Source of the DNA: DATDFB01 sp036522835
Lineage (GTDB): Bacteria; Acidobacteriota; Thermoanaerobaculia; Gp7-AA8
DNA: 64,000 bases
NCBI GenBank assembly: GCA_036522835.1
Contig: DATDFB010000034.1
Span: forward strand, 1 to 64,000
Reading direction: 5' to 3'
Shown piece by piece: positions 7,920 through 19,011 of the stretch. The notes beneath the pieces were generated by a model, which searched no databases, had not been told where the DNA came from, and saw only the letters and a list, made by a program, of their open reading frames with translations. The stretch's first letter is position 1; the number at the start of each line of letters is the position of its first letter. The translations under genes and the position numbers were made by a program.

Positions 7920-8708
7920 ATGTCGATGGATGAACGATTGAATTTGCGTAGATTCGGCCCCTTCACGCTCGATCTGGAGAACGAGCTGCTGCTGCGCGGC
8001 GGCGAGCGCGTGCCGCTGCAGCCGCAGCCGATGAAGGTGCTCCTGCTCCTAGGGGCGCGCGCCGGCGAGCTGGTGACGCGGCAGGAGCTGCAGCGCGCGG
8101 TGTGGGGCGAGGAGACGTTCGTCGACTTCAACCAGGGGCTGAACTGGTGTGTTGCCCGGATCCGCGACGTCCTCGGCGACGACGCCGAGCACCCGCGCTT
8201 CATCGAGACCGTGCCGCGGAAGGGCTACCGCTTCATCGCGCCGGCCGAGGCGCCGGGGCCGGCGCGCCGGCCATGGCTGGCCGCCGTGGCGGTGCTCGCC
8301 GTCGTCTGCCTCGCGGTCATGCACCGGCAGGCGCCGGTGACGGTCGTGATCCTGCCCTTCGACAACTTCACCGGCGATCCGCGCAACGAAGCCGTGGCCG
8401 GCGCGGCGACGGAGGAGGTGATCAACCGCGTCGGCAGCGCCGATCCGTCGCGCCTCAAGGTCATCGACCGCCTGACCGCGGCAAAGTTCAAGCGCACCAA
8501 CGAGTGCATCATCCACATCGGCCGCGCCTTGGGCGCCGACTTCGTCATGGAAGGATCGGTTCTCGACGGCCGTACCACCGCGGCGCTTTACCGCGTCGCC
8601 GACAATACCCAGGTGTGGGCGACGGCGGCGGAGACGCGCGCTTCCGCGGCGGCGATCTCCGCCAAGATCGCCACGACGTTTCTCGGCAATCCCTCACCGC
8701 ACGGATAG
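7920..8708 (+). CDS. CadC-type transmembrane winged-helix regulator
   Basis: 262 residues. Residues about 8-105 form an OmpR/PhoB-type winged helix (RFGPFTLDLENELLLRGGER, VDFNQGLNWCVARIRDVLGD, FIETVPRKGYRFI). A membrane segment lies near 120-140. The periplasmic part (VVILPFDNFTGDPRNEAVAG, LKVIDRLTAAKFKR, GADFVMEGSVL) matches the FlgO/TolB-N-like domain found in acidobacterial regulators. It would sense an envelope signal and bind DNA from the membrane. An alternative ATG lies at 7926. Downstream TPRs usual in this family are absent. The target is unknown; the divergent retropepsin gene is a candidate. Confidence 0.8.
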   Translation: MSMDERLNLRRFGPFTLDLENELLLRGGERVPLQPQPMKVLLLLGARAGELVTRQELQRAVWGEETFVDFNQGLNWCVARIRDVLGDDAEHPRFIETVPRKGYRFIAPAEAPGPARRPWLAAVAVLAVVCLAVMHRQAPVTVVILPFDNFTGDPRNEAVAGAATEEVINRVGSADPSRLKVIDRLTAAKFKRTNECIIHIGRALGADFVMEGSVLDGRTTAALYRVADNTQVWATAAETRASAAAISAKIATTFLGNPSPHG

Positions 8709-8713
8709 AAATT

Positions 8714-8964
8714 CAGCAAACTCGCTGAAAACGGAAGAGCGCACGCTTGCAATGTAAGCAAACTCGCTGAAAATCGAAGAGCGCACGCTTGCAACGGAAG
8801 AGCGCACGCTTGCATCCGAAGCATTTTTCCTTGAGATCGAAGCGTGCGTCCTTCGATTTTCAGCGAACTCGCTTAACTTGGAAGCGTGCGCTCTTCCATT
8901 TTCAGCGAGTTTGCTGACGTTGCAAGCGGCCGTTCTTCGGTTGCAAGCGTCCGTTCTTCGGTTG
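8714..8964. repeat. Clustered direct and inverted repeat array, about 38-bp units
   Basis: Two full units (from 8714 and 8757), each made of a half like AGCAAACTCGCTGAAAA and a half like GGAAGAGCGCACGCTTGCAA, are followed by one extra second half (8795-8814). After an AT-rich gap (8815-8838), the same units reappear inverted (8839-8876, 8880-8918) plus two inverted half units ending with TTCTTCGG. The array lies between convergent genes and could fold into a large cruciform or act as a bidirectional terminator. No gene is evident in 8709-9010. Confidence 0.75.
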
Positions 8965-8967
8965 CAT

Positions 8968-8995
8968 GGGGGACAGGCGCCCTCGCCTGTCCCCC
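8968..8995. terminator. Perfect 12-bp hairpin, terminator-like
   Basis: GGGGGACAGGCG is mirrored by CGCCTGTCCCCC around a CCCT loop. It sits just downstream of the gene ending at 9011 on the minus strand and after the repeat array. There is no T-run, so intrinsic termination is uncertain. Related GGACAGGC...GCCTGTCC palindromes occur at 13157-13178 and 33009-33040. Confidence 0.5.
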
Positions 8996-9010
8996 GATCA
9001 AAGCGGGTCG

Positions 9011-9610
9011 TTAGTACTTCGGCGCGTAGGCGTTGACCATCACATTGCCGCCGTTCGTGGCCACGGTGGCGGTCACGACCTGCGGCGGGTACTGCGACGT
9101 GTAGCCCCAGAAGTAGCTCGAGTCGCCGTTACAGCCGTTCGTCGAGCCCCACACCGGAGCGCTGAAGTTGAAGCCGGAGTAGCCGGCGAACCAGTTGGCC
9201 CACGACAGGCCGACCGTGCCGAGGCCGCCGGCCGTCACGACGAAGACATGATCCGTGGCGTTCGCGTCGAAGTTGTAGTCGTACGACAGGATCGGGCCGG
9301 TGGCCAGCGACACCGACGTCGCGCTCGGCGGATTCACCGCCCCCATCGCGCAGCGCAGATCGAGCCGGTATTCGTAGACCCACTTCCCCGCCGCCGGCGA
9401 GCCCGCCTCCCCCTGGAAGATGCGCGACTGCAGGAACCCGCCGTTGAGCAGCGGCGACGACAGGTCGGTGACGGTCACGGTGCCGTCGGTGCTGAAGACG
9501 TAGTTGACGGCGGGGGCGGAGGTGTTGACCACGTTGAGCGCCGCCCGCGCCGGCGCGGCCACCATCGTCGAGGCGGCGATGGCGAGCATGATGAGATAGA
9601 GGCGAGTCAT
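9011..9610 (-). CDS. Secreted protein of unknown function, 199 aa
   Basis: Starts at ATG 9610 with a signal peptide (MTRLYLIMLAIAASTMVAAP ARA). The mature protein is beta-rich, with many Ser/Thr/Asn/aromatic residues (TVTVTDLSSPLLNGGFLQ, AMGAVNPPSATSVSLATGPI, NWFAGYSGFNFSAPVW). Two Cys (LDLRCAMG, TNGCNGD) could form a disulfide. No catalytic signature is recognised. It may be an extracellular or surface beta-sandwich protein. Confidence 0.6.
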   Translation of the reverse strand: MTRLYLIMLAIAASTMVAAPARAALNVVNTSAPAVNYVFSTDGTVTVTDLSSPLLNGGFLQSRIFQGEAGSPAAGKWVYEYRLDLRCAMGAVNPPSATSVSLATGPILSYDYNFDANATDHVFVVTAGGLGTVGLSWANWFAGYSGFNFSAPVWGSTNGCNGDSSYFWGYTSQYPPQVVTATVATNGGNVMVNAYAPKY

Positions 9611-9733
9611 TGTTTTTTCGATTCCTTCCTTTCGTCCGTTTTCGTGGGACGCGAAGTAGTGCAGAAACCGATGTAACCGTTTCCATCGATTGGTGACGCG
9701 CATCACGGTCGCGGTAAAATTCTTTTTCCACCC

Positions 9734-13795
<4,062 letters not shown>

Positions 13796-13898
13796 CCGGT
13801 GCTGGCGGCGGCATAGGTCGGCAACGCCGCCGCACGACGCTGGCTAATCGCTGTTAGCCGGACTGCCGCGATTTCCGACACTTAATGGGGCAACTACG
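13796..13898. other. Left boundary of accessory island, possible attC right half
   Basis: After the lhr stop come a GGCGGCG/CGCCGCC hairpin and then GGCTAA (13842-13847) mirrored by TTAGCC (13854-13859). The stretch CTGGCTAATCGCTGTTAGCC resembles the L'-R' half of an attC site, but the R' core is GTTAGCC, not GTTRRRY, so this is weak. Base composition drops to more AT-rich immediately after. Confidence 0.3.
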
Positions 13899-14363
13899 CT
13901 ATCTTCGATCGGAATCAGACGTTGTCCTCGGCGCCGGCTTATGCTCAAGTGTCACATTGAAATGCGACGACGGTGCCTTTACGATTTTGGTGCTTCCATG
14001 GGTTTTCCAACCAGAAGCAATCACCTGTAAAGCAATATCGCCAACCGGCACACCTGAGAATTGGGCTCGGCCGCGTTTGTCAGTAAACAGCGACTCATTA
14101 TATGAATCATCAGTGGTCGTTAAAAGCACGTTGGCGTTCTGAACTGCCTTGCTGTCACCAGTCACCAAGACCACGACGGCGGCTGTTATCGTCTTGGCGT
14201 CTTTCTCTTTGTCCTTATCTTTGGCTTTAGCCTTGCCCTGGGCGGCCGCATCCACCACGGAGCAAATGCAAATGATGACGCTGAGTAGGATCGTTAGCAT
14301 CCGAAATCGACCGACGTCAACACGTCTATTGGCGTGCAACCAGCTTCTGGAAGATTTCGTCAT
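13899..14363 (-). CDS. Secreted carboxypeptidase-regulatory-like small protein (integron cassette)
   Basis: 154 residues from ATG 14363, which has AAGGAG 10 nt upstream; an alternative ATG at 14300 would start right at the hydrophobic signal (MLTILLSVIICICSVVDA). After a Lys/Asp linker (GKAKAKDKDKEKDAK), a beta-sandwich of the CarboxypepD_reg type is visible: VVVLVTGDSKAVQNANVLLT, FTDKRGRAQFSGVPVGD. Such domains are usually binding or adhesion modules. The gene is AT-richer than its surroundings and is the last of three antisense genes in the cassette. The upstream gene's end overlaps its start by 38 bp. Confidence 0.6.
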   Translation of the reverse strand: MTKSSRSWLHANRRVDVGRFRMLTILLSVIICICSVVDAAAQGKAKAKDKDKEKDAKTITAAVVVLVTGDSKAVQNANVLLTTTDDSYNESLFTDKRGRAQFSGVPVGDIALQVIASGWKTHGSTKIVKAPSSHFNVTLEHKPAPRTTSDSDRR

Positions 14364-15312
14364 AATAAGGTTTCTCCTTCAAAGCTGCACGGGAGCCCGG
14401 GAAGTATATCAACGTCACTTCAACCGAAACATCTCGCAGCTTCGTAACTACTAGTGCGCATCGTTCGCCGCCCAATAGCGGTATATTTCGAATCATCGGG
14501 AAATCGAAAATTCCCACGTCCAAAACAGAATCGAGTTCATCGTCTGAATTATTACCGCGAACCGTTAGTCGAACCCGGATTGTCTTTTGTTTGATGTCGA
14601 CTCGTAGTACGTCAACGGAAAACCGACGTGGTTGCTCACCGCCGCGCAAGGCGAGAGTCACGGAATCCAATGCCTGAATTCCTTCTGGCGGAACCTGTTT
14701 GTTCTCGTCTAAGTTAATAGTGCTATCTCGTTTAGCTCCTACCGATTCAAGCGCAGCCAGCTGCTGCTGATTCACCTTACTTGCGAGGGACTCGACCCGA
14801 CGGCGCAATGGTTCGTTCTCCAGACCCTTCGCGCTCAACTCTGAGTATAAATGTTCAAAGAGCGGCGCCAAATCGAGCGAATTGTGAAAATTGCGTGCAA
14901 GAAGATCCAGTTTGATAACCTTTTCACGAGCGGAGCTGTCATGCGTACTGGTAAGGAACGCATTCAGAGTCGTATTGAACATCTCTTTTCGCAGCGCACT
15001 ATCCGCAGCCTCTCGACTGCTCATTAACTGTGCGTACAAATTCACGCTAGCGGCTAGGCGTTGTTGTCGATCAAGATAGTCGGACGCCAAAACGCCGAGA
15101 TAGGCAGTTAATCCAGCGACCAAAAGAGCGCCAACTGGCTTAAAAAGTATGTCAATCTTATCCCAGATGTCTTTTCCGGAAGGCGGCCCCTTCCCCTCGT
15201 CATTATTTGCCGCGGCACGCGCTTCCTCTGTCAACTTTGGCGGTTCGTTCACGCCCGCCGCCGATGTGGCGGCAGTCGAGCTCTCACTACCGACGGGCAA
15301 GGCCGTAGCCAT
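14326..15312 (-). CDS. Membrane-anchored protein of unknown function (integron cassette)
   Basis: 328 residues from ATG 15312, behind GGGGGG; a further ATG at 15339 would add nine residues. A disordered Ser/Ala/Glu-rich N-terminus precedes one membrane segment (about 57-77, FKPVGALLVAGLTAYLGVLA). A helical region with a predicted coiled coil follows (LRRRVESLASKVNQQQLAAL), then a beta-rich C-terminal domain (DVLRVDIKQKTIRVRLTVRG). No known family is recognised. It is AT-richer than the chromosome. Its start overlaps the end of the upstream 116-residue gene, so the three genes are coupled. Confidence 0.6.
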   Translation of the reverse strand: MATALPVGSESSTAATSAAGVNEPPKLTEEARAAANNDEGKGPPSGKDIWDKIDILFKPVGALLVAGLTAYLGVLASDYLDRQQRLAASVNLYAQLMSSREAADSALRKEMFNTTLNAFLTSTHDSSAREKVIKLDLLARNFHNSLDLAPLFEHLYSELSAKGLENEPLRRRVESLASKVNQQQLAALESVGAKRDSTINLDENKQVPPEGIQALDSVTLALRGGEQPRRFSVDVLRVDIKQKTIRVRLTVRGNNSDDELDSVLDVGIFDFPMIRNIPLLGGERCALVVTKLRDVSVEVTLIYFPGSRAALKEKPYYDEIFQKLVARQ

Positions 15313-15637
15313 GTGGGCCCCCCACAATCTCAAAGTCATACCTGACGGGCTCGTCGTAGGAATGCACTTTTGCGCGAGGTGTTACTTCCGGCGAGCCGAT
15401 AAGTACTCGTAAGGTGCATGAGCCTTGTTCACGGACGTAAATTTTATAACCGCCGCCGGACTGCACAATGCCCGTATACACGTATTCGCCACTGCATCGT
15501 ATTTCTAAATGTGCGCCATTCGCAGGGCGACCATCGCCGAAACGAATACTGCCGTAGATTACGTCAGCTTTCAGTTCCCCCAGCGAAAGTATAAGAAACA
15601 CAATGCAACTTGTGATACCTATGCGCATCAAAAGCAT
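15287..15637 (-). CDS. Secreted small beta-domain protein (integron cassette, first gene)
   Basis: 116 residues. ATG 15637 is chosen because AGGAG lies 7 nt upstream and a signal peptide starts directly (MLLMRIGITSCIVFLILSLG). The mature part (DVIYGSIRFGDGRPANGAHL, IVQSGGGYKIYVREQG) resembles the carboxypeptidase regulatory-like fold, like the third gene of the unit. Two Cys could form a disulfide. A sigma70-like promoter lies at 15681-15709. Confidence 0.6.
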   Translation of the reverse strand: MLLMRIGITSCIVFLILSLGELKADVIYGSIRFGDGRPANGAHLEIRCSGEYVYTGIVQSGGGYKIYVREQGSCTLRVLIGSPEVTPRAKVHSYDEPVRYDFEIVGGPHGYGLARR

Positions 15638-15680
15638 GGCTATCTCCTGCGGCAAACATGGACCGATTTGCGATTTGTAT

Positions 15681-15709
15681 ATTGTGCCGCCGCCGTGATT
15701 GCGAGTCAA
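15681..15709 (-). promoter_or_regulatory. Sigma70-like promoter of the antisense cassette operon
   Basis: On the minus strand TTGACT (15709-15704) is followed by a 17-bp spacer and CACAAT (15686-15681). A ribosome site and start follow about 45 bp downstream. An own promoter fits genes lying antisense to their attC, which could not be read from an integron Pc promoter. Confidence 0.5.
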
Positions 15710-15736
15710 TGCATTTAAAACGGAGCCTACAAGGCC

Positions 15737-15940
15737 GGCTAACTACCCTCACAAGCTGACAAAAACCGCCGAGCCCTGGCTCGGCGGCGGAGCCGCCTCG
15801 GGCGGCTCGAACTGCACGCACGCGGCACGTCGGCTGCAGTTCGCTCCCGCCAATTCGTGTTGGTCGCGGCAGCCGCCGCGCCGCTTTCGGGAGGCCGGCA
15901 TGGTGGGCGGTTTTTGCAGCTTAGAGTGAGCGCGTTAGGC
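15737..15940 (+). other. Integron attC recombination site
   Basis: The left end is GGCTAAC (R'', 15737-15743), a 9-bp spacer, then AAGCTGACAAAAACC (L''). The right end is GGTTTTTGCAGCTT (L') and, after a spacer, GTTAGGC (R', 15934-15940; perfect GTTRRRY). The arms pair along their length; the left arm has one unpaired A in L'' relative to L', the extrahelical base expected in attC, and this sets the orientation. The TCACAAGCTGAC / GCAGCTTAGAGTGAG pair closely follows the classical attC pattern. At 204 bp it is long; the centre holds extra GC-rich palindromes. Confidence 0.85.
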
Positions 15941-16056
15941 CGGCGCGCGACTTGCTCGAGAATCACGATGCACTAAGCACGACACTCGCAAGCCTCGCGG
16001 ACGCCGAAAATCCAGTTCATCGCCAGCGTCACGTTCCGCCCTCGCAGCGCCGCAGG

Positions 16057-16219
16057 GTGAGGAACGGGCCGCGACCAGCAAGACGCGCCGCCGCCGAAGC
16101 GACAGTTTGGGCACTCGATCTGTGGGACTTGCATAATTGCACGCTCAGCGCAAAGTCGAGTGCCCAAACAGTCGCTTCACCGTCCGCCCGGCGCACGCTC
16201 GTCGCGGCCCGTTCCTCAC
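16057..16219. repeat. Long imperfect hairpin, arms about 62-65 bp
   Basis: GTGAGGAACGGGCCGCGAC...GTTTGGGCACTCGA (16057-16118) is mirrored by TCGAGTGCCCAAAC...GTCGCGGCCCGTTCCTCAC (16155-16219) around a 36-nt AT-richer loop. It lies between the attC and the DUF3800 gene, where no gene is credible. The role is unknown; it could be a structured RNA or a folded-DNA site. Confidence 0.7.
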
Positions 16220-16244
16220 GCGCCGCCCACCCCTGCGCGTTCGG

Positions 16245-16337
16245 GCCATCCAGTTGGCTGTCACGCCGCTCGCAATCTCGCACCTCAGTGCTCGCACCTG
16301 CGGCGCGGCGAGCGGCGCACCAGCCAACAGCATGGCC
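16245..16337. repeat. Second long hairpin of the cassette leader
   Basis: GGCCAT-CCAG-TTGGCTG and GCCGCTCGC pair with GCGAGCGGC, CAGCCAA and ATGGCC. It directly follows the 16057-16219 hairpin and precedes the DUF3800 gene. Apart from the two hairpins, 15941-16450 contains nothing recognisable. Confidence 0.6.
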
Positions 16338-16450
16338 CTCGGCGCGCCCCACCGGCGCCGTCGCTGCTCCCGCCCGTTCATCCGCGATGGTCGGTTGAGG
16401 AAACATCAGCCGGCTGCGTTACGGGCTCCAAAGCGTATCCTTCTAGTAGG

Positions 16451-17428
16451 ATGCTAGAGCTCTACCTTGACGAAAGCGGAACCCATGATACGAAGGACGA
16501 GCCACTCCTGATCATGGCGGGGTATCTGGCCGAGGAAGCGAAGTGGTCGCGGTTTAACCAGCGCTGGTCCGAGGTCCTTAGGCAATTCCAAATTGACCGT
16601 TTCCACATGAAGGATCTTAGGAATCTTCGCCACAAGCGGCTTAGGCACTTGTCTAGAACGCAGCGCTTAGAGCTGCTCACCGCATTAATCGCTATCACAG
16701 CCGAAACGGCGCTCATCGGCACGATAGCTTTTCTGCGACCTTCAGATTATCTCGCCGTGACTGATAAAAAATTCCGGAGCAGGTACGGTAGCGCATACGG
16801 GATGCTCGTTACGCTAACGCTTCTCAAGCTGGATTCGATTCTACTCAACCAAATCCATGAGCCAGATACAATCCGGGTGTTTATCGAAGAAGGCCACGTA
16901 AACGCCGCTGACGTACTACGTCTGCTTCGATATTGGCAGGAGGATACCGCCGCAGCGCCGATAATATATGAAGGAGAGCCAGTAGAGACAATCCTTTCTG
17001 ATCCCAGCCGAACATCTCGTATGCGAATCGCCGAGTTCGGCCTCGGATCAAAGACGGCAACGTATCCGCTCCATGCCTCTGACATGCTCGGCTATTTCGC
17101 ATCATTATCTCTGTCGTTTCGAATCGACGACGAATTCACAGCTGTATTCGACACTCTCCTGGGCCGCATACCCCACATTTCGACTTTTTGGAATCGCAGC
17201 AGCCTGGAAGAACTCGTTCAACTCGTTCTGGCTGACGAGCGCGAAAAACAGGAAATTCGCGACGGCTGGAATGATATTCGGCGTTACCTCGCGTCGTATG
17301 ACGTTAAGCTCAATGTTTTACCGTGGGGCGTGACCATGGATGCTCGCCATCTGTCCGAGGAAAAGTGGGCAGAGGTGCGTGCTCACATAAAAGGTGATTT
17401 AGAAAATCAGCAGAACCTAAAACGCTAG
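16451..17428 (+). CDS. DUF3800 family protein (integron cassette)
   Basis: 325 residues from ATG 16451. The N-terminus has the DUF3800 signature MLELYLDESGTHDTKDEPLL (acidic residues after a beta strand). Conserved acidic/His sites follow (FHMKDLRN, IEEGHVNAADV) with a late DMLGYF motif, as in RNase H-like DUF3800 proteins often found near defence genes and in mobile cassettes. Nuclease activity is plausible but unproven. GC content and codon use are lower than those of flanking chromosomal genes. It lies in the same direction as the upstream attC, as expected for a cassette gene, and is followed by half of another attC at 17446. Confidence 0.75.
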   Translation: MLELYLDESGTHDTKDEPLLIMAGYLAEEAKWSRFNQRWSEVLRQFQIDRFHMKDLRNLRHKRLRHLSRTQRLELLTALIAITAETALIGTIAFLRPSDYLAVTDKKFRSRYGSAYGMLVTLTLLKLDSILLNQIHEPDTIRVFIEEGHVNAADVLRLLRYWQEDTAAAPIIYEGEPVETILSDPSRTSRMRIAEFGLGSKTATYPLHASDMLGYFASLSLSFRIDDEFTAVFDTLLGRIPHISTFWNRSSLEELVQLVLADEREKQEIRDGWNDIRRYLASYDVKLNVLPWGVTMDARHLSEEKWAEVRAHIKGDLENQQNLKR

Positions 17429-17445
17429 TCACAACCTCGGTAGCG

Positions 17446-17470
17446 GCCTAACTGCCCTCACAAGCTGACA
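17446..17470 (+). other. Truncated attC, left half only (R''-L'')
   Basis: GCCTAAC (17446-17452; a perfect RYYYAAC box) followed by TGCCCTCAC-AAGCTGACA closely copies the left arm of the attC at 15737. No matching right arm (GTTAGGC) follows; the sequence switches directly into a decayed copy of lhr. Confidence 0.65.
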
Positions 17471-17586
17471 ACGGCCGCGTCAACGTCATCAGCGCCGCCG
17501 ACCCCCTCAACCTCGCCGGCGTCCGCGCACACCCCTCCACCCGCCGGGCGGCGGGTGCCGGTGGCGGCGGGGTTCGTGGGACGCTA
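17471..17586 (+). pseudogene. lhr: Decayed duplicate of the lhr 3' end
   Basis: 17471-17542 copies lhr from about 13584 to 13644 with a few changes (CGGCCGCGTC...CCTCCACCCG). The sequence then jumps to the last 44 bp of lhr (GGGCGGCGGGTGCCGGTGG... ending in TAG, here CGCTAG). About 107 bp of lhr is missing between the parts. The island 13796-17470 is therefore flanked by the true lhr end and this copy. Confidence 0.8.
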
Positions 17587-17969
17587 GCAGTCTGCCAACT
17601 CGATCCTGAGAGCGGCTGCTGCTTCGCGCATTCGTCGATCGTAGCTGGCCAGGCTGATCTCTACGCCGAGCCCGCGGAGAAAGAGCAGCGTCGACAATGC
17701 AGCGCGTCGAGGGTGCGTACGGGCGATGGGAATGGCTCCGTCGCCCGCTGCAGTACATGCCGCGAAAGCTCGGCGATGGCCAGCGATTCGATGATTCTGC
17801 GCGCCGCTTCGCCGTGGGAGCGCTCCGCCCGCTGGCGATGAATCGCATTCCAGATTTCGTAATCGATGAGCCGGCTCGAAGCCAACTCTTCATCCCAAAA
17901 GGTGGGCGGCGGGCAACGGTCCTCTGCGAACAGCTCCGCGAGTACGACCGGGGTATCGACGTAGATCAT
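17584..17969 (-). pseudogene. vapC: vapC-type PIN toxin with a frameshift
   Basis: ATG 17969 overlaps the antitoxin stop (ATGA). PIN motifs are visible: MIYVDTPVVLAELFA (first Asp), DYEIWNAIHR (Glu) and RTLDALH (late Asp). After DALH one base is missing near 17695. The intact continuation in the other frame reads STLLFLRGLGVEISLASYDR and ends with TAG at 17584; without the shift the protein ends after CRRCSFSAGSA at 17661. The toxin C-terminus is therefore lost unless this is a sequencing error. It would be an endoribonuclease in active form. The 3' end overlaps the TAG of the lhr remnant. Confidence 0.75.
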
Positions 17970-18253
17970 CGGTCTTCGCGGTCTGCGTCGAGATTCTGGA
18001 GAATCTTCTCCAGGGGAGCGATCGGACGTCGCGCAGGCGGCCGTTGACGCGCGACAGGTGGGGTCAGCCATTCGCGGCGGATCGCGTCGGCAAGGATCGC
18101 GTCTTCGAGCGCTTCCGCCCGTCCCGTCGCGGGCGGCCCGATCTCCGCGACGACGCGATCGCGGTCGGAGACGAGAATCGTTTCACCCTGCGAAGCAAGC
18201 CGAATGTATTCACTCAGCTTGTTCTTGAGCACTTTGATGCCGACGGCACGCAT
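17966..18253 (-). CDS. vapB: Phd/YefM-type antitoxin of the broken VapC
   Basis: 95 residues from ATG 18253; a TTG at 18262 is possible. The N-terminal Phd/YefM domain is clear: VGIKVLKNKLSEYIRLASQG, then ETILVSDRDRVVAEIGPP. It would dimerise, bind the operon promoter and, with its flexible C-terminus (RPIAPLEKILQNLDADR), neutralise the toxin. It appears intact although the partner is frameshifted. Confidence 0.8.
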   Translation of the reverse strand: MRAVGIKVLKNKLSEYIRLASQGETILVSDRDRVVAEIGPPATGRAEALEDAILADAIRREWLTPPVARQRPPARRPIAPLEKILQNLDADREDR

Positions 18254-18285
18254 GCGTGGCAACGTAGCTCCCGGTGGCTACTTTG

Positions 18286-18325
18286 TCAAAGCGCCCGGTA
18301 CCCGCTCCCGCTTTCCGGGATCGCA
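18286..18325. repeat. Direct repeat copy 1 (other copy 19338-19377)
   Basis: GTCAAAGCGCCCGGTACCCG and the following 20 bp match 19338-19377 with about four differences. Copy 2 is the 3' coding end (including the stop) of the gene at 19339-19581, so copy 1 looks like a displaced gene end. The pair brackets the transposase remnant and the yefM-yoeB genes. Confidence 0.7.
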
Positions 18326-18341
18326 CTGGCGCGGTTCTTCG

Positions 18342-18485
18342 ATGCTCGTGCTCAAACGCCTGCGGAACTGGAGCTACGATACGCTGGAGCAGGAGGTCCG
18401 CGCGAATCTGGTGTATCGGCAGTTCACGCGCGTCGGGACGGAGCGGGTGCCGGACGCAAAGTCGCTGATCCAGATTGGGCAGATC
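18342..18485 (+). pseudogene. Transposase N-terminal remnant
   Basis: About 48 codons read MLVLKRLRNWSYDTLEQEVR, then a segment resembling VYRQFTRVGTERVPDAKSL. This is the start of the N-terminal domain of IS5/ISNCY-type transposases. The frame continues without similarity and ends at 18527; no DDE catalytic region remains. The stretch 18254-18721 otherwise holds only the direct repeat and a possible unrelated ORF tail ending at 18595. Confidence 0.65.
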
Positions 18486-18721
18486 CGATTCAACAACCGC
18501 AGGATGATGACGGCGGGCGCTTCCTGAAAGCGCTGGCAATGGCTCCTACCGCGCGCCTGACCTACAAGGATCTCATCCGAGCAGAGCAGGCGTGAAGCGG
18601 CAGGGACGGGAAAACGTTTCCCGGGAGCGCAATCTGGTTCACTTTGACGGCGACTTCTGGAACGCCCAGCCGCTTGCGCTCCGCCAAGGTCATATGTACA
18701 GTCATCAGGTACAGGTGAGAC

Positions 18722-19003
18722 ATGGCCACAGAAACAACCTACACGCATGCTCGTGCAAACCTCAAAGCTCTTCTCGACGAGGCGTCAGACGGCCGCGACA
18801 TCGTCATCATCCATCGCCGTGGCGCCGACGATGTTGCACTCATCGCGGTAGACGAACTGCGAAGCCTCATCGAGACGGCACACCTACTTCGGTCTCCGAA
18901 GAACGCCGAGCGGCTGCTTCGTGCCTTAGCTCGTGCAAAGCGACGTAAGGGCCGTGCCCAGACGATGGCTAAACTGCGTCGCGATGTCGGTCTGGACGAG
19001 TAG
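18722..19003 (+). CDS. yefM: YefM-type antitoxin
   Basis: 93 residues from ATG 18722 with GGTGAG close upstream. The Phd/YefM fold is clear (TTYTHARANLKALLDEASDG, then RDIVIIHRRGADDVALIAVD). A helical, basic C-terminus binds the toxin (NAERLLRALARAKRRKG). The toxin gene starts 8 bp after its stop. It should repress its own promoter; a TACA-N9-TACA pair lies upstream near 18698-18715. Confidence 0.88.
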   Translation: MATETTYTHARANLKALLDEASDGRDIVIIHRRGADDVALIAVDELRSLIETAHLLRSPKNAERLLRALARAKRRKGRAQTMAKLRRDVGLDE

Positions 19004-19011
19004 CGCCGGCC

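Noticed and set aside
8714..8964. CRISPR array or phage att site
   Set aside because: Copies occur in both orientations without spacers; no integrase or cas gene nearby.
16245..16337. A second complete attC
   Set aside because: The ends read GTTGGCT...AGCCAAC, the reverse of the required RYYYAAC...GTTRRRY order.
16160..16450. Upstream extension of the DUF3800 gene to 16160
   Set aside because: The added residues come from the hairpin region and are Arg/Ala/Pro-rich; the DUF3800 fold starts at ATG 16451.
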